Notes under the pieces: generated by a model
Seen by the model: only the letters and a program-made list of their open reading frames with translations
Database searches by the model: none
Told to the model about the DNA's origin: nothing
Translations under genes and position numbers: made by a program
In this document: positions 1-9,013 of the stretch, one piece after another
Numbering within the stretch: position 1 is the first letter of the stretch
Layout: the number at the start of each line of letters is the position of its first letter
Assembly: GCA_001184205.1 (NCBI GenBank)
Contig: LBMP01000002.1
Coordinates: 85,444 to 149,443 of the forward strand
Origin: Desulfocarbo indianensis
GTDB lineage: Bacteria > Desulfobacterota > Desulfarculia > Desulfarculales > Desulfarculaceae
DNA: 64,000 nt
Direction of reading: 5' to 3'

Positions 1-28
1 GCGGGGCCGGCGCTTGCGCCGGCCCCGC
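1..28. terminator. GC-rich hairpin at the window edge
   Basis: A perfect inverted repeat with 12-bp arms (1-12 and 17-28) and a 4-nt loop. It probably ends an upstream transcript lying outside the window. No T-run is visible on the plus side, so terminator activity is inferred. Confidence 0.4.
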
Positions 29-44
29 CCCCAGAGGTCCCCTC

Positions 45-1526
45 ATGATAATGCCCATGAAAAAACTGCATCGCTGGCTGGGCCTGGGGCTGGGCTGGCT
101 CATGTTCATTTGGTTCTTTTCCGGGGCGGTGATGATGTACGCGGCCATACCCCGCCACGGCAAGCTGAAACAGATCGAGGCGGCCGCGCCCCTGGACGGC
201 GGCCAGGTGCGCCTGGATTTCGCCCAGGCCTGGCGAGCATGCGGCCAAGTCGGGTATCCCGCTCGCGCCCACCTGGCGGACTTGGGCGGCCGGCCGGCCT
301 ATTGGTTTGGCCACGGCGAGGAGGGCTCGAGCCTGGTATGGGCCGACAGCGGCCAGGTCATCGAGGCGATCGATCCCGGCTTGGCCCGCCTGATCGCCCA
401 GGCGGCCGCTAAAACCGCCCGGCCCCCGCGCCTGCTGGAGATGGTCGCCAGGGACCAATGGACCGTGGGCACCGGCTCCCAAGGCAGCCAAGGGCCTTTT
501 TACAAATTCGCGCTGGACGATCCCCAGGACACGCGGCTCTACGTTTCCAGCCGCGGCGGTGAGGTTTGCCAAATCGCCACCGCCTCCCAGCGCGCCTGGG
601 CCTGGCTGGGCGCGGTGCCCCATTGGCTGTATTTCACCGTCCTGCGCAGCCACCTGGAAATCTGGCGCTGGACCATCATCGCGCTCGCGGCGGTCGGTTG
701 CCTGTTGTGCCTGAGCGGCCTGTGGCTGGGCGCGCGGTATTTCCGCTGGCGGGGTTGGGGTAAAGGCAAATACCGCCGGCGCAGCGCCTATGTGGGCTGG
801 CGAAAACGGCACCATTATCTGGGCCTGCTGTTCGGCCTGCCCGCCCTGGCCTGGACCTTTTCCGGCATGCTTTCCCTGAATCCCTTTCATTGGCATACGC
901 CCTCCCGGCCCACCCCCGCCATGCGCCAGGCCTTCAGCGGGGGGGATATTAGCCCCGCTTCCTGCCGCCTGGCCCCGGCCCAGGCTTTGGCAGCCCTGGC
1001 CAAGGAAATCCAGGTCAAGCGGCTGGAACTGATCAGCGTGGGCGGCAGGCTCTTTTATCTGGCCCAGGGCGGCGAAGGTTACAGCCGCCTGGTTCCCGCC
1101 TGGCGGGATTATGCTGAAACGCTACAGGAATTACCGCAAAGCGAAATGGTGGCCGCGGCGGGCCAGGTCATTGCCGGCGCCAGGATAATCGCCGTGGACC
1201 ATGCGGACCGCGACGATCTTTACTTCAGGCCCGAGTCGGGAAAAATACTTAAGCTCGTCTTCAACGACCCCCATGACACTTGGCTGTACCTTGACCAGCG
1301 CCGGGCGCGGATTCTGATGGTGTTGGACGGTTCCGGCCGCGCCAACCGCTGGCTCTATAGTTTTCTGCATTGTTTCGACTTGCCGTGGCTCCTGGAAAAC
1401 CGCTGGCTCAGAGACCCGCTGATGCTGGCGCTATTAACCGGGGGCGGCCTGCTCTGCCTGAGCGGCCCCTGGGCCTGGTGGCGGCGCAAAAAGCGGCCCC
1501 ACTCCGGCGGGCGCCTCCAGATATAG
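45..1526 (+). CDS. PepSY-associated membrane protein
   Basis: A 493-residue inner-membrane protein of the PepSY-TM type. It has hydrophobic segments near residues 11-32, 207-228, 256-278 and 457-479, separated by two large extracytoplasmic regions, which is the usual layout of this family. The N-terminal KKLHRWLGLGLGW and the HHYLGLLFGLP segment are typical of it. Family members are often linked to iron uptake or membrane electron transfer, but no specific substrate can be read here. AGAGG about 8 bases upstream supports the start, and two further in-frame ATGs lie within 12 bases. It converges on the next gene across a strong hairpin. Confidence 0.75.
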   Translation: MIMPMKKLHRWLGLGLGWLMFIWFFSGAVMMYAAIPRHGKLKQIEAAAPLDGGQVRLDFAQAWRACGQVGYPARAHLADLGGRPAYWFGHGEEGSSLVWADSGQVIEAIDPGLARLIAQAAAKTARPPRLLEMVARDQWTVGTGSQGSQGPFYKFALDDPQDTRLYVSSRGGEVCQIATASQRAWAWLGAVPHWLYFTVLRSHLEIWRWTIIALAAVGCLLCLSGLWLGARYFRWRGWGKGKYRRRSAYVGWRKRHHYLGLLFGLPALAWTFSGMLSLNPFHWHTPSRPTPAMRQAFSGGDISPASCRLAPAQALAALAKEIQVKRLELISVGGRLFYLAQGGEGYSRLVPAWRDYAETLQELPQSEMVAAAGQVIAGARIIAVDHADRDDLYFRPESGKILKLVFNDPHDTWLYLDQRRARILMVLDGSGRANRWLYSFLHCFDLPWLLENRWLRDPLMLALLTGGGLLCLSGPWAWWRRKKRPHSGGRLQI

Positions 1527-1532
1527 CGAAAA

Positions 1533-1562
1533 GGCGGCGGGCCTTTTTACGGGCCCGCCGCC
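1533..1562. terminator. bidirectional hairpin between convergent genes
   Basis: A perfect 11-bp stem (1533-1543 with 1552-1562) and an 8-nt loop containing TTTTT, lying between the convergent 3' ends of the PepSY gene and the 1570-2307 gene. TCGTTTTA follows on the plus side. Confidence 0.7.
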
Positions 1563-1569
1563 GGTCGTT

Positions 1570-2307
1570 TTATACCTTGGCTCCCTCTATCACGAAATGG
1601 CCAGCCTCGTCGGCCTTGCGGGGCTTGCCCAGGAGCTTTTCCTTGGCATTGGTCTCCGCGACCACCCGCACTCCTTTCCAGGACTGAAAACCGCCATCCA
1701 CCATGTAGGAGGCGTTGATTGGGGTGATGACTTCCAGGGCGACGCCCGCGGGCGGATCGGCCAGGAAGTCGAATTCCCAGATGCCGTCCAAGGGCGGCTG
1801 CACATAGATGCGCGGGGACAGAACGGGATTGAGCCAACCCGAGGTCCGGGCGGCGCCCACCGCGTTGATCAGGAGCTGGGGAGGATTGGTTTTGATGATG
1901 GCGATATCTACAAAGTCCACCGTGTACACGTGGCGGCATTTCTCGGCCAAGGTGTAGGCCATTTGCTCGGCGCCCTTTTCGCCCAGGACCTTGCTCAATT
2001 CCGGCATGGCCACCGCCAAATCAAAAGGCGACGGCACGCAAATGGAGTTTTGCTCGCCGAGGAGTATCCTCTTGCCGTTCAGCATCGGCCACCAATTGCC
2101 CCGCTCCACCCTGGTGTTGCGGCCTGATATCAGGACATAGGCGGTGGGGTGGGCGAACCTGGCCTCGGGCATCAAATCCACCCAGATGAGCATGGTGGCG
2201 TTGTCCAGGGCAAAGCAGCGCTCGCCAACGGAAACCGGCCCGTCGCAGAGCCTGTCGTCCTTGGTGAGCGGGTAGGGATAGATATAGATTTTTATCTTAT
2301 GCTCCAT
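1570..2307 (-). CDS. uncharacterised protein, 245 aa
   Basis: I do not recognise the family with confidence. The frame stays open further upstream, but the ATG at 2307 (MEHKIKIYIYPYP) is preceded by GGAGAAAGAACC, a good ribosome site, so I start it there. The product looks soluble and globular, with no signal peptide or transmembrane helix. It has an internal stretch NPVLSPRIYVQPPLDG followed by WEFDFLADPP that suggests a beta-rich fold. It is probably monocistronic, since its 3' end meets a strong hairpin and its 5' side is a gap of about 500 bases. Confidence 0.7.
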   Translation of the reverse strand: MEHKIKIYIYPYPLTKDDRLCDGPVSVGERCFALDNATMLIWVDLMPEARFAHPTAYVLISGRNTRVERGNWWPMLNGKRILLGEQNSICVPSPFDLAVAMPELSKVLGEKGAEQMAYTLAEKCRHVYTVDFVDIAIIKTNPPQLLINAVGAARTSGWLNPVLSPRIYVQPPLDGIWEFDFLADPPAGVALEVITPINASYMVDGGFQSWKGVRVVAETNAKEKLLGKPRKADEAGHFVIEGAKV

Positions 2308-2732
2308 GGTTCTTTCTCCATTCTCCATCGCGTGGCATTGGCGATTGCCCGGCCCATACCGACCGGGTATCCGGGAGGCGTTGGCCTCCCTGGGTGCCAC
2401 CGGCCTAGGGGGCGGGCGGTTCATGACCCGTCTGTTTCGTTGCAGGGATGCTGATCCAGGGCGCGAATCCCGGCGGCGTCCAGGCCGGACTGGGGCCTCG
2501 GCCGCCGGGTTTGCGATGGGGGGAGTTAATTGGAACAATTTAATAGGTTATTTAAAAATTTAGCCGCTAGCGGCATGGAGAGTCAAGCCCGGGCTCATCA
2601 AGGCCGGCCCCGCGAACCCAGAGGCGGCAGCGGCCCTGGGGCGGTCGCCCGGAGCGCCGCGCTTTTTGAAAAGCTGACTACGGAAGCCGCAAGGCATTTG
2701 AGGCCTGGCCCGTGGCCTTGGCTGCCAAGTAA
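2308..2732. other. intergenic region, no gene seen
   Basis: This stretch between the 5' end of the 245-aa gene and the oadB terminator carries no convincing ORF. It has an AT-rich patch near 2520-2562 and a 12-bp palindrome, GCCGCTAGCGGC, at 2563-2574. The promoter of the 245-aa gene should lie here, but no clear -35/-10 pair stands out. Confidence 0.4.
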
Positions 2733-2762
2733 ACCGCGGGAGCCCCTCAGGACTCCCGCGGT
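2733..2762 (-). terminator. terminator after oadB
   Basis: A 10-bp perfect stem (2733-2742 with 2753-2762) and a 10-nt loop, followed on the minus strand by TTTACTT. It lies about 57 bases beyond the oadB stop codon, so it probably ends the oadGB transcript. Confidence 0.6.
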
Positions 2763-2818
2763 CTGTTGAACCTGATTGGAGCCCTCCGTAAAAAGCCGGG
2801 AGGCTCCCGCCGGATAGG

Positions 2819-4012
2819 CTAGAAGTTGATGAACAAGCCCAGGAAGTAGCCGCCGGCCACGGCCGAGCCGATGACGCCGGCCACGTTGGGCCCCATGGCG
2901 TGCATCAAAAGGAAGTTGCGCTTGTTGTTCTTCTGCCCCATGTGGTGCACGATGCGGGCGCTCATGGGCACGGCCGAGACGCCGGCGGCCCCCAGCATGG
3001 GGTTGAAGGGCTCCTTGGAGAACTTGGACATGATCTTGCCGAAGAACACGCCGGCGCCGGTGCCCACGCAGAAGGCGGCCAGACCCAGGAACAGCACCAG
3101 AAGGGTGCGGGGGTCCATGACCTTCTCGGCGGGCATGGAGGCGCCAATGCCCAGCATCAGCAGGATGGTGATGATGTTGATCAGCTCGTTCTGGGCGGTC
3201 TGGGAAAGCCTTTCCACCACCCCGGCCTCGCGGAAGAGGTTGCCCAGGAGCAGGAAGCCCACCAGGGGCGCGCTCTTGGGGATCAAGAGGATGATGATCA
3301 GCATGGCCACGATGGGGAACAGGATGCGTTCGGCCTTGGAAACCGGGCGCAGCATGGGCTTCATGAACACCGAGCGTTCGGCCTTGCTGGTCAAGAAGTT
3401 GATGATGGGCGGCTGGATAATGGCCACCATGGCCATGTAGGAATAGGCCGCGGTGGCGGTGATGCCCATGATGTCCGGAGCCAAGAGGCCCGTGGTGTAA
3501 ATGGTGGTGGGACCGTCGGCCCCGCCGATGATGCCTATGGAACAGGCCTCCTTGATGCTGAATCCCCATTCCGGCACGAATATGCCCACGGCCAGGGCGC
3601 CCAGGAAGCTGGAATAGATGCCCACCTGGGCCGCCGCGCCCAAAAGGAAGGCCTTGGGGTTGGCTATCAAGGGGCTGAAATCGGTGAGCGCGCCGATGCC
3701 GAAGAAGATGAACTGGGGCAGGATGGTCCAGGTGTAGAGGCCGTACTTCAGGATAATGCCCAAAACGCCGGCCATGCCCGGGGCCATGCCCGGCTCCGGC
3801 TGGCTGGTGAGGCCGGTGAGGGGAAGGTTGGCCAGAATCATGCCCGCCCCGATGGGCAGGAGTTCATAGGGCTCCCACTCTTTTTTAATAGCCAGGGTTA
3901 TGAAGCCGAGGCCCACCAGGATCATGATTATGTGGGGCAAATCCAGGTTGCCGAAACCAACCTGCACTCCCAAGATCTTCATCACGCCTTCATGGGTTTC
4001 GAACCAGTTCAT
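2819..4012 (-). CDS. oadB: sodium-translocating decarboxylase, beta subunit
   Basis: A 397-residue polytopic membrane protein of the OadB/GcdB/MmdB family. This subunit decarboxylates the carboxybiotin carried by the soluble partner and couples that to sodium export. Many hydrophobic helices are present, together with the family stretches GIIGGADGPTTIYT near residue 160 and NPMLGAAGVSAVPMSAR near residue 340. The length matches short-form beta subunits. Its ATG overlaps the stop codon of the small gamma-like subunit as ATGA, implying translational coupling. No biotin carrier or carboxyltransferase gene lies nearby, so the substrate (oxaloacetate, methylmalonyl-CoA or glutaconyl-CoA) cannot be assigned. 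Confidence 0.92.
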   Translation of the reverse strand: MNWFETHEGVMKILGVQVGFGNLDLPHIIMILVGLGFITLAIKKEWEPYELLPIGAGMILANLPLTGLTSQPEPGMAPGMAGVLGIILKYGLYTWTILPQFIFFGIGALTDFSPLIANPKAFLLGAAAQVGIYSSFLGALAVGIFVPEWGFSIKEACSIGIIGGADGPTTIYTTGLLAPDIMGITATAAYSYMAMVAIIQPPIINFLTSKAERSVFMKPMLRPVSKAERILFPIVAMLIIILLIPKSAPLVGFLLLGNLFREAGVVERLSQTAQNELINIITILLMLGIGASMPAEKVMDPRTLLVLFLGLAAFCVGTGAGVFFGKIMSKFSKEPFNPMLGAAGVSAVPMSARIVHHMGQKNNKRNFLLMHAMGPNVAGVIGSAVAGGYFLGLFINF

Positions 4013-4176
4013 GACTTGGCCTCCCCAGACTGCGCCGCTTCTTTCTTCTTGGCGGAATTGGCGAAAATCTTACCCATCAGATGGGTGGTGATGGCCAAGA
4101 TAGACATGATGAAAAACACGGCAACAATACCTCCGGCAACGATGCTGAAGGCTTGTCCCCAATCGACGGGTTGCAT
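4009..4176 (-). CDS. OadG-like small subunit of the decarboxylase pump
   Basis: A 55-residue protein starting at ATG 4176, preceded by the strong site GGGAGG. It has one transmembrane helix (about residues 10-32, FSIVAGGIVAVFFIMSILAI) followed by a short charged C-terminal tail rich in Lys and Ala. That matches gamma/delta chains (OadG/MmdD type), which anchor and assemble the soluble carboxyltransferase on the beta subunit. Its stop overlaps the oadB start by ATGA. The assignment rests on size, topology and context more than on residue motifs. Confidence 0.8.
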   Translation of the reverse strand: MQPVDWGQAFSIVAGGIVAVFFIMSILAITTHLMGKIFANSAKKKEAAQSGEAKS

Positions 4177-4354
4177 TTTAATCCTCCCAATGTGAACAGA
4201 ATACCAGCTATATCACTCCCGTTTGCGCCTAGCGTTTGTTTCTATTTTGCACAAAGGACTAACCTTTGAGTGGTCGATTATATGAAGCCCACGACCTCGC
4301 TGTCAATAGCCCTAATTTGTTCAATAAATATAAATTAATAGAAATTAGTGGCTG

Positions 4355-5515
4355 TTAGGGGGCCATTTGGAGAGCCAAACTGTGATAAATCTGCGCTGCG
4401 GTCAATACTTGGCTGAAGGACACGGATTCCTCCGGTACGTGGGACATATCCAAACGCCCCGGCCCTAGAAGTATGGGCCGGACGCCAGCCGCCCAAAGCT
4501 GGTTGGCGTCGGAATGGCTGGGAAAAGCCTGGGGCTTCCAGGCCAGACCCTGGGCTTGGTAAATTTGCTTCAGGGCCTCCACCACCGGCCCGCGTTGGGG
4601 AAGCCTATAACCGTTTTGCACGGTGTGCAAGCGCAAACCCATGTCCAGGCCGGAGTGGTTGCCTTCCTGGGAGAGCACCACCTCTTCCACTTCCATGGTG
4701 AGTTCGCCCAGGGGCGTGCGCGAGGGCAGGTGGACGTCCACCCAGGCGTTGCAGCCTTCCGGCACCATGAAGCCCTCGGGCCAGCTATGGATGTCGCGGA
4801 TATTGTAGACCAATTCGGCGTGGTGGTCGTCCAGGTGGCCGCTGATGGCCATGAGCAGCCGCAGCACCTCGCGCACCGGGTTGTCCCAGGGGCTGGCCAG
4901 GGAGGCGTGCCGCCGGTGGCCCCTGGCGTAAAGCTCCATCTCCAAATAGCCGTGATGCTCCAGGCAGGGCTGCAAATCGGTGGGCTCGCCGATGATGGCC
5001 CAGGGAAAATGATAATCCTGGGCCAGGGCCTCGGCCCCGTCGCCGTCCTCCTCCTCGCCCACCACCAGGGCCAAGGCCACCGGCGGCATCTCCCGGCCGG
5101 ATTCGGCCAGGGCGGCGAAGGCCTCCATCATGGCCGCGCAGCCGCCTTTCATGTCCGCCGCGCCCAGCCCCTTCAGTTCGTCGCCTTCGTCCTCGTAGCC
5201 CAGGGTTTCCAGGTCGTAGGCGGTCACCGTGTCCAGATGCCCGATGAGCGCCAGCTTGGCCTCCTTGCCCTGGGGCGATATCACCAGGTTGTAACGGCGG
5301 TCATCCACCTCCTGACGATGGGCCTCCAAGCCGCGCCGTTTCAGCCAATTGCGGGCATACTCCAGCACGTCCTCCTCCTTGCCGGAGGGGCTGTATATCT
5401 CCACCAAACGCCGCAATAGCTTGCGCAGGCGCTGGGGCTGAATGGAAGCCTCGGGCGGGTCAGTCTTGGCTATGGGGGCCTCGGGCGGCGCTTTTTCCGT
5501 TGGTTTGTCGCTCAC
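4355..5515 (-). CDS. M20 family metallopeptidase/deacylase (ArgE/DapE/LysK-like)
   Basis: A 386-residue cytoplasmic zinc hydrolase. The metal-binding and catalytic motifs are GHLDTV (92-97), GAADMKGG (118-125), GEEEDGDG (153-160) and GEPTD (176-180). A late His in SHSDANQLW completes the set. The N-terminal ~25 residues are Pro/Ala/Lys-rich and probably disordered. Family members remove acyl or aminoacyl groups from amino acids; the combination of motifs is close to LysK/ArgE/DapE enzymes, but the substrate cannot be fixed. It overlaps the upstream GNAT gene by about 56 bases, so the two are likely one operon. Confidence 0.85.
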   Translation of the reverse strand: MSDKPTEKAPPEAPIAKTDPPEASIQPQRLRKLLRRLVEIYSPSGKEEDVLEYARNWLKRRGLEAHRQEVDDRRYNLVISPQGKEAKLALIGHLDTVTAYDLETLGYEDEGDELKGLGAADMKGGCAAMMEAFAALAESGREMPPVALALVVGEEEDGDGAEALAQDYHFPWAIIGEPTDLQPCLEHHGYLEMELYARGHRRHASLASPWDNPVREVLRLLMAISGHLDDHHAELVYNIRDIHSWPEGFMVPEGCNAWVDVHLPSRTPLGELTMEVEEVVLSQEGNHSGLDMGLRLHTVQNGYRLPQRGPVVEALKQIYQAQGLAWKPQAFPSHSDANQLWAAGVRPILLGPGRLDMSHVPEESVSFSQVLTAAQIYHSLALQMAP

Positions 5516-6044
5516 CGTTTTTCTTCTTCTGGGTCTCCAAGTTCAAAGAGAGATAAATATGCTCCTGGGGATTGGAAAAGTCCATATCCCGGAAGAAGCG
5601 CAAAGCCCCCAGATTGTCGGCCTCGGTGTCCACCAGGATTATCCGCACCCCTTTTTCGGCCATGCGGCTTTTCAACTGGTTGAACAGCCGGCTCCCCACG
5701 CCGAATCTCTGGTAGCCCGGCCGCACGCCCAGCCAGATCAGGTGGCCGTATTTCCAGGCCGAGCGGCTTTTTTCGATGGTGGTGCCCAGGGCGAAACCCA
5801 CCACCAGCCCCATGCTTTCGTCCTCGGCCACCAGGCAAAGCTCGGGGTCGGTCTGGAACAGCCCGGTTACTTCGTATTCATCCCAGGTGCGGTATAGGTT
5901 GGGCACCTCTTCGGCGGTGAACAGCTTTTCGCCCAAGTGAAACACGGCGGCCAGGTCGTCGATATCCATTTCGCGGAGATAGATGGCTGGCCGCCCGGTT
6001 CGCTGACCGGGCTCCTGTCGGTCCGGCTCGTCTTCGCGGGCCAT
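5460..6044 (-). CDS. GNAT family N-acetyltransferase
   Basis: A 194-residue acetyltransferase. The acetyl-CoA loop is GYQRFGVGSRLF (the Q/RxxGxG/A signature), preceded by HLIWLGVRP and followed by DTEADNLGALRFFRDMDF, all standard GNAT elements. The C-terminal ~30 residues are Lys/Asn-rich and run into the downstream M20 gene. I start it at ATG 6044; an alternative ATG at 6086 adds 14 residues. AGGAGG lies 15 bases before ATG 6044, which is rather far, so the start is uncertain. Pairing with an M20 deacylase suggests a matched acylation/deacylation pair acting on an amino acid or peptide. Confidence 0.8.
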   Translation of the reverse strand: MAREDEPDRQEPGQRTGRPAIYLREMDIDDLAAVFHLGEKLFTAEEVPNLYRTWDEYEVTGLFQTDPELCLVAEDESMGLVVGFALGTTIEKSRSAWKYGHLIWLGVRPGYQRFGVGSRLFNQLKSRMAEKGVRIILVDTEADNLGALRFFRDMDFSNPQEHIYLSLNLETQKKKNGERQTNGKSAARGPHSQD

Positions 6045-6231
6045 GATTGTGTTGTCTAGCCTCCTTGCGGTAATTGGTCCAAGCATCCCACACTTTGCCT
6101 GGGGGAATTATACCTCTCCCCGTGGGACGCGCCAGCAACCCACCGCCGGTAATACAGCGGAGAGCGGCCAGGGGGATTGCTTTATTCAGTATGGCAAAAA
6201 ACGGCGCGTTTTGCCCGCCCCGCTGCCCCCG

Positions 6232-6424
6232 CTATGCGGTGGCGGCGAAGGCTTGGTGAAACACCGCGACTCCTTGCGCCCGGTTGTCGCCAAAGGGCAG
6301 GGCGAGAACGTTCTCCTGGGGAACGCCCTCGTGGGCCACCTCCGGCAGGCTTCTGGAACCGAACCGCTCATAGTAAGCGGGGTCGCCCACCAGAACGCAG
6401 CCTTTGGCCCCCATGGCCGGGGGG
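6232..6424 (-). pseudogene. C-terminal remnant of a YhbS-like GNAT acetyltransferase
   Basis: The minus frame reads GAKGCVLVGDPAYYERFG, then LALPFGDN and VFHQAF before a stop. This is recognisably the last third of YhbS-type acetyltransferases. There is no N-terminal acetyl-CoA-binding part: the similarity begins just beyond the lepA stop codon at 6425. The fragment has no ribosome site of its own. It appears to be what remains after a deletion or insertion joined it to lepA. Confidence 0.65.
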
Positions 6425-8233
6425 TTAATTATCCGTGTCGCTCTGCAGCACCGCCAGGAAGGCCTTCTGGGGAATGGGCACGTCGCCCACCAGCTTCATG
6501 CGCTTCTTGCCGGCCTTCTGCTTTTCCAGGAGCTTGCGCTTGCGGCTCACGTCGCCGCCGTAGCATTTGGCGGTGACGTCCTTGCGGAAGGCGCCGATGT
6601 CGGCCCGGGCGATGATGGTGCCGCCGATGGCGCCCTGGATGGGCACCTTGAACTGCTGGCGGGGGATGGAGTCCTTGAGCTTGTTCACCGCGTGCAGGGC
6701 CCTGATGCGGGCGCGCTCGCGGTGCACCAGGCTGGCCAGGGCGTCCACCTTTTCCTTGTTAACCAGGATATCCAGCTTCACCAGGTCGGTGCGGCGGTAG
6801 TCGATCAGCTCGTAATCAAACGAACCATAGCCCTGGGTCACGGTTTTCAGCTTGTCGTAGAAATCGTAGATAACCTCGGCCAGGGGCAGCTCGATGGAAA
6901 GCTCCACCCGGCCGGGGGTGGGGTAGTGGAAATTGGTGTTTTCGCCCCGCCGCTCCAGGCAAAGCTCCATCACCGCGCCGATGTAGCGCTCGGGCATGAA
7001 GATGGTGGCCTTGATGAAGGGCTCCTCGCAATAATCAATGGTGGAGGGGTCCGGATATACGGCCGGGTTCTCCACCTCCAGCATCTCGCCGGTGGAGAGA
7101 TAGACCTTGTAGCGCACGCTGGGCACGGTGAGGATGAGGGAGAGCCCGAACTCGCGCTCCAGCCGCTCCTGCACCACCTCCAGGTGCAAGAGCCCCAAAA
7201 ATCCGCAGCGGAAGCCGAAGCCCAGGGCCTGGGAGGAATCCTTTTGATAAACCAAGGCCGCGTCGTTGAGTTTCAGCTTTTCTATGGCGTCGGCCAGATC
7301 GGGATAGTCGTCGGTGGCCACCGGGTAGATGGAGCTGAACACCACCGGCTTCATTTCCTTGAAGCCGGGCAGGGGCTTTTCCGCCGGGCGCTCGGCGTTG
7401 GTGATGGTGTCGCCCACGTTGGTGTCGGCAACGGTCTTGATGCCGGCGATGACGTAGCCCACCTGGCCGGCCTTGAGTTCCTTGGCCGGCACCCGCCCCG
7501 CCCCGAAGATGCCCACTTCCTCTACTTTATAGGTGCCGCCGCCGTGCATGAAGCGGATGGTCTCGCCGGGCTTTAAAGCGCCTTCCTTCACCCGGATGAA
7601 GACCAGGGTGCCCCGGTAGGGGTCGTACTGGGCGTCGAAGATGAGCGCCTGCAAGGGCGCGGCCGCCTCCCCGGTGGGCGGCGGCAAATGCTGGACAATG
7701 GCCTCCAGCACGGCCGGGATGTTCACCCCGTCCTTGGCGCTGATGGCCACCGCCTCATCCCCGTCCAGGCCCAGGTCCTCGCTGATCTGCTCGCGGGTGC
7801 TTTCCACGTCCGCGGAGGGAAGGTCTATCTTGTTGATCACCGGCACGATGGTCAGGTCCAGCTCCATGGCCAGGTACATGTTGGCCAGGGTCTGGGCTTC
7901 CACCCCCTGGGAGGCGTCCACCACCAAAAGCGCGCCCTCGCAGGACATGAGCGCCCGGCTCACTTCATAAGTGAAATCCACGTGGCCGGGGGTGTCGATC
8001 AGGTTCAGCTCGTATATTTGTCCGTCGGCGGCCTTGTAAGGCAGGGTGATGGCCTGGCTCTTGATGGTGATGCCGCGTTCCTGCTCCAGATAGAGGTTGT
8101 CCAGGTATTGGTTATGGAAATCGCGCTCGCCCACCACTCCGCAATGCTGGATCAACCGGTCGGCCAGGGTCGATTTGCCGTGGTCGATATGGGCGATGAT
8201 ACTGAAATTTCTGGTGTGGGCCTTGTCCGCCAC
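6425..8233 (-). CDS. lepA: elongation factor 4 (back-translocase GTPase)
   Basis: A 602-residue ribosomal GTPase that back-translocates stalled ribosomes. The G1 motif AHIDHGKST is near residue 12, followed by DTPGHVDF (G3) and NKIDLPSAD (G4). The C-terminal LepA-specific region contains the YGGDVSRKRKLLEKQK stretch. The frame is open to 8287, but the GTG at 8233 has AGGAG nine bases upstream and gives the standard start (VADKAHTRNFSII). Length is normal for LepA. No linked lepB is visible; its 3' end abuts an acetyltransferase relic. Confidence 0.97.
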   Translation of the reverse strand: MADKAHTRNFSIIAHIDHGKSTLADRLIQHCGVVGERDFHNQYLDNLYLEQERGITIKSQAITLPYKAADGQIYELNLIDTPGHVDFTYEVSRALMSCEGALLVVDASQGVEAQTLANMYLAMELDLTIVPVINKIDLPSADVESTREQISEDLGLDGDEAVAISAKDGVNIPAVLEAIVQHLPPPTGEAAAPLQALIFDAQYDPYRGTLVFIRVKEGALKPGETIRFMHGGGTYKVEEVGIFGAGRVPAKELKAGQVGYVIAGIKTVADTNVGDTITNAERPAEKPLPGFKEMKPVVFSSIYPVATDDYPDLADAIEKLKLNDAALVYQKDSSQALGFGFRCGFLGLLHLEVVQERLEREFGLSLILTVPSVRYKVYLSTGEMLEVENPAVYPDPSTIDYCEEPFIKATIFMPERYIGAVMELCLERRGENTNFHYPTPGRVELSIELPLAEVIYDFYDKLKTVTQGYGSFDYELIDYRRTDLVKLDILVNKEKVDALASLVHRERARIRALHAVNKLKDSIPRQQFKVPIQGAIGGTIIARADIGAFRKDVTAKCYGGDVSRKRKLLEKQKAGKKRMKLVGDVPIPQKAFLAVLQSDTDN

Positions 8234-8414
8234 CGTGCCTTGCTCCTGTTTCACGCTTGTGTGCAGAAGATAACCGGCGGGTGCCATTAAGTCAATCGCC
8301 GCGCTGGGCGGTTTCCCAAAGCCTGGCCGCCCCGGCCCTTTGTTGACCCTCCTCCACCCGCGTGCTAAATTTGAGTTCTCCCGCTAATTACCTGAAGCAA
8401 AGAGAAAAAACGCC

Positions 8415-8777
8415 GTGCATGAGCTGTCCATCGCCCAGTCGCTTTTAGACATCGTCGTGCAGGAAGCGGCGCGGCACGGCGTGGAGCGCGTCGTCCGGGT
8501 GGGGATCAGGCTGGGCGCTTATTCGGCGGTGGTGCCTTCGGCGCTCACCTTCAGCTTCGATCTTATCAAGGAAAACACCGTGGCCCAAGAGGCGGAGCTG
8601 GCCATCGAGGAAGTGCCCCTGGCCGGCCGCTGCCAGGATTGCGGCCAGGTGTTGGAAAACATGGAGAGCCCCATAGTGGATTGCCCCGCTTGCGGCTCCA
8701 AGAAAATAGAGCTCACCCAGGGCCGGGAATTGACCATAGCCTTCATCGAAACCGATGAGGAAGAGGGCGCGGGCTAG
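8415..8777 (+). CDS. hypA: hydrogenase nickel incorporation protein HypA
   Basis: A 120-residue nickel metallochaperone for [NiFe]-hydrogenase. Nickel is bound by the N-terminal MHE motif, which here is translated from a GTG start (GTG CAT GAG). A zinc site is formed by C73-x2-C76 and C90-x2-C93. It is the first of a plus-strand maturation series hypA, hypB, hypF, hypD. The gap to hypB is 236 bases and holds a short tandem repeat, so hypB may have its own signals. Confidence 0.95.
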   Translation: MHELSIAQSLLDIVVQEAARHGVERVVRVGIRLGAYSAVVPSALTFSFDLIKENTVAQEAELAIEEVPLAGRCQDCGQVLENMESPIVDCPACGSKKIELTQGRELTIAFIETDEEEGAG

Positions 8778-8828
8778 TTCTTTTTTAATCCCGTATTTTT
8801 ATGCGCGTTTGTTAGACTTTCTTTCTAT

Positions 8829-8852
8829 GGCCCATGAATCGGCCCATGAATC
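8829..8852. repeat. two tandem copies of a 12-bp unit
   Basis: GGCCCATGAATC occurs twice head to tail (8829-8840, 8841-8852), followed by a further GGCC, in the gap between hypA and hypB. No function can be assigned. Confidence 0.6.
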
Positions 8853-9013
8853 GGCCTTGATGCTTAACCGAGCGGCGTCTTTCGCCGGTGATTAGCAAAG
8901 CGGGAGCGCCGCGGGCCCGGCGCCAGGCGGCGCGGCTTCCCGTGGATTTGGGGTGAAAACCTGATCGTGAAGGGGTCATTAAAAGCCCAATCTGAACCAG
9001 AAGGTTTACGCAT

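Noticed and set aside
2900-4195. Long plus-strand frame of 431 aa antisense to oadB
   Set aside because: His/Gly/Ala-rich low-complexity translation typical of an antisense frame in GC-rich DNA; oadB and its small partner fully explain the region.
6404-7576. 390-aa plus-strand frame antisense to lepA
   Set aside because: Composition is a shadow of lepA codons; no ribosome site or domain pattern.
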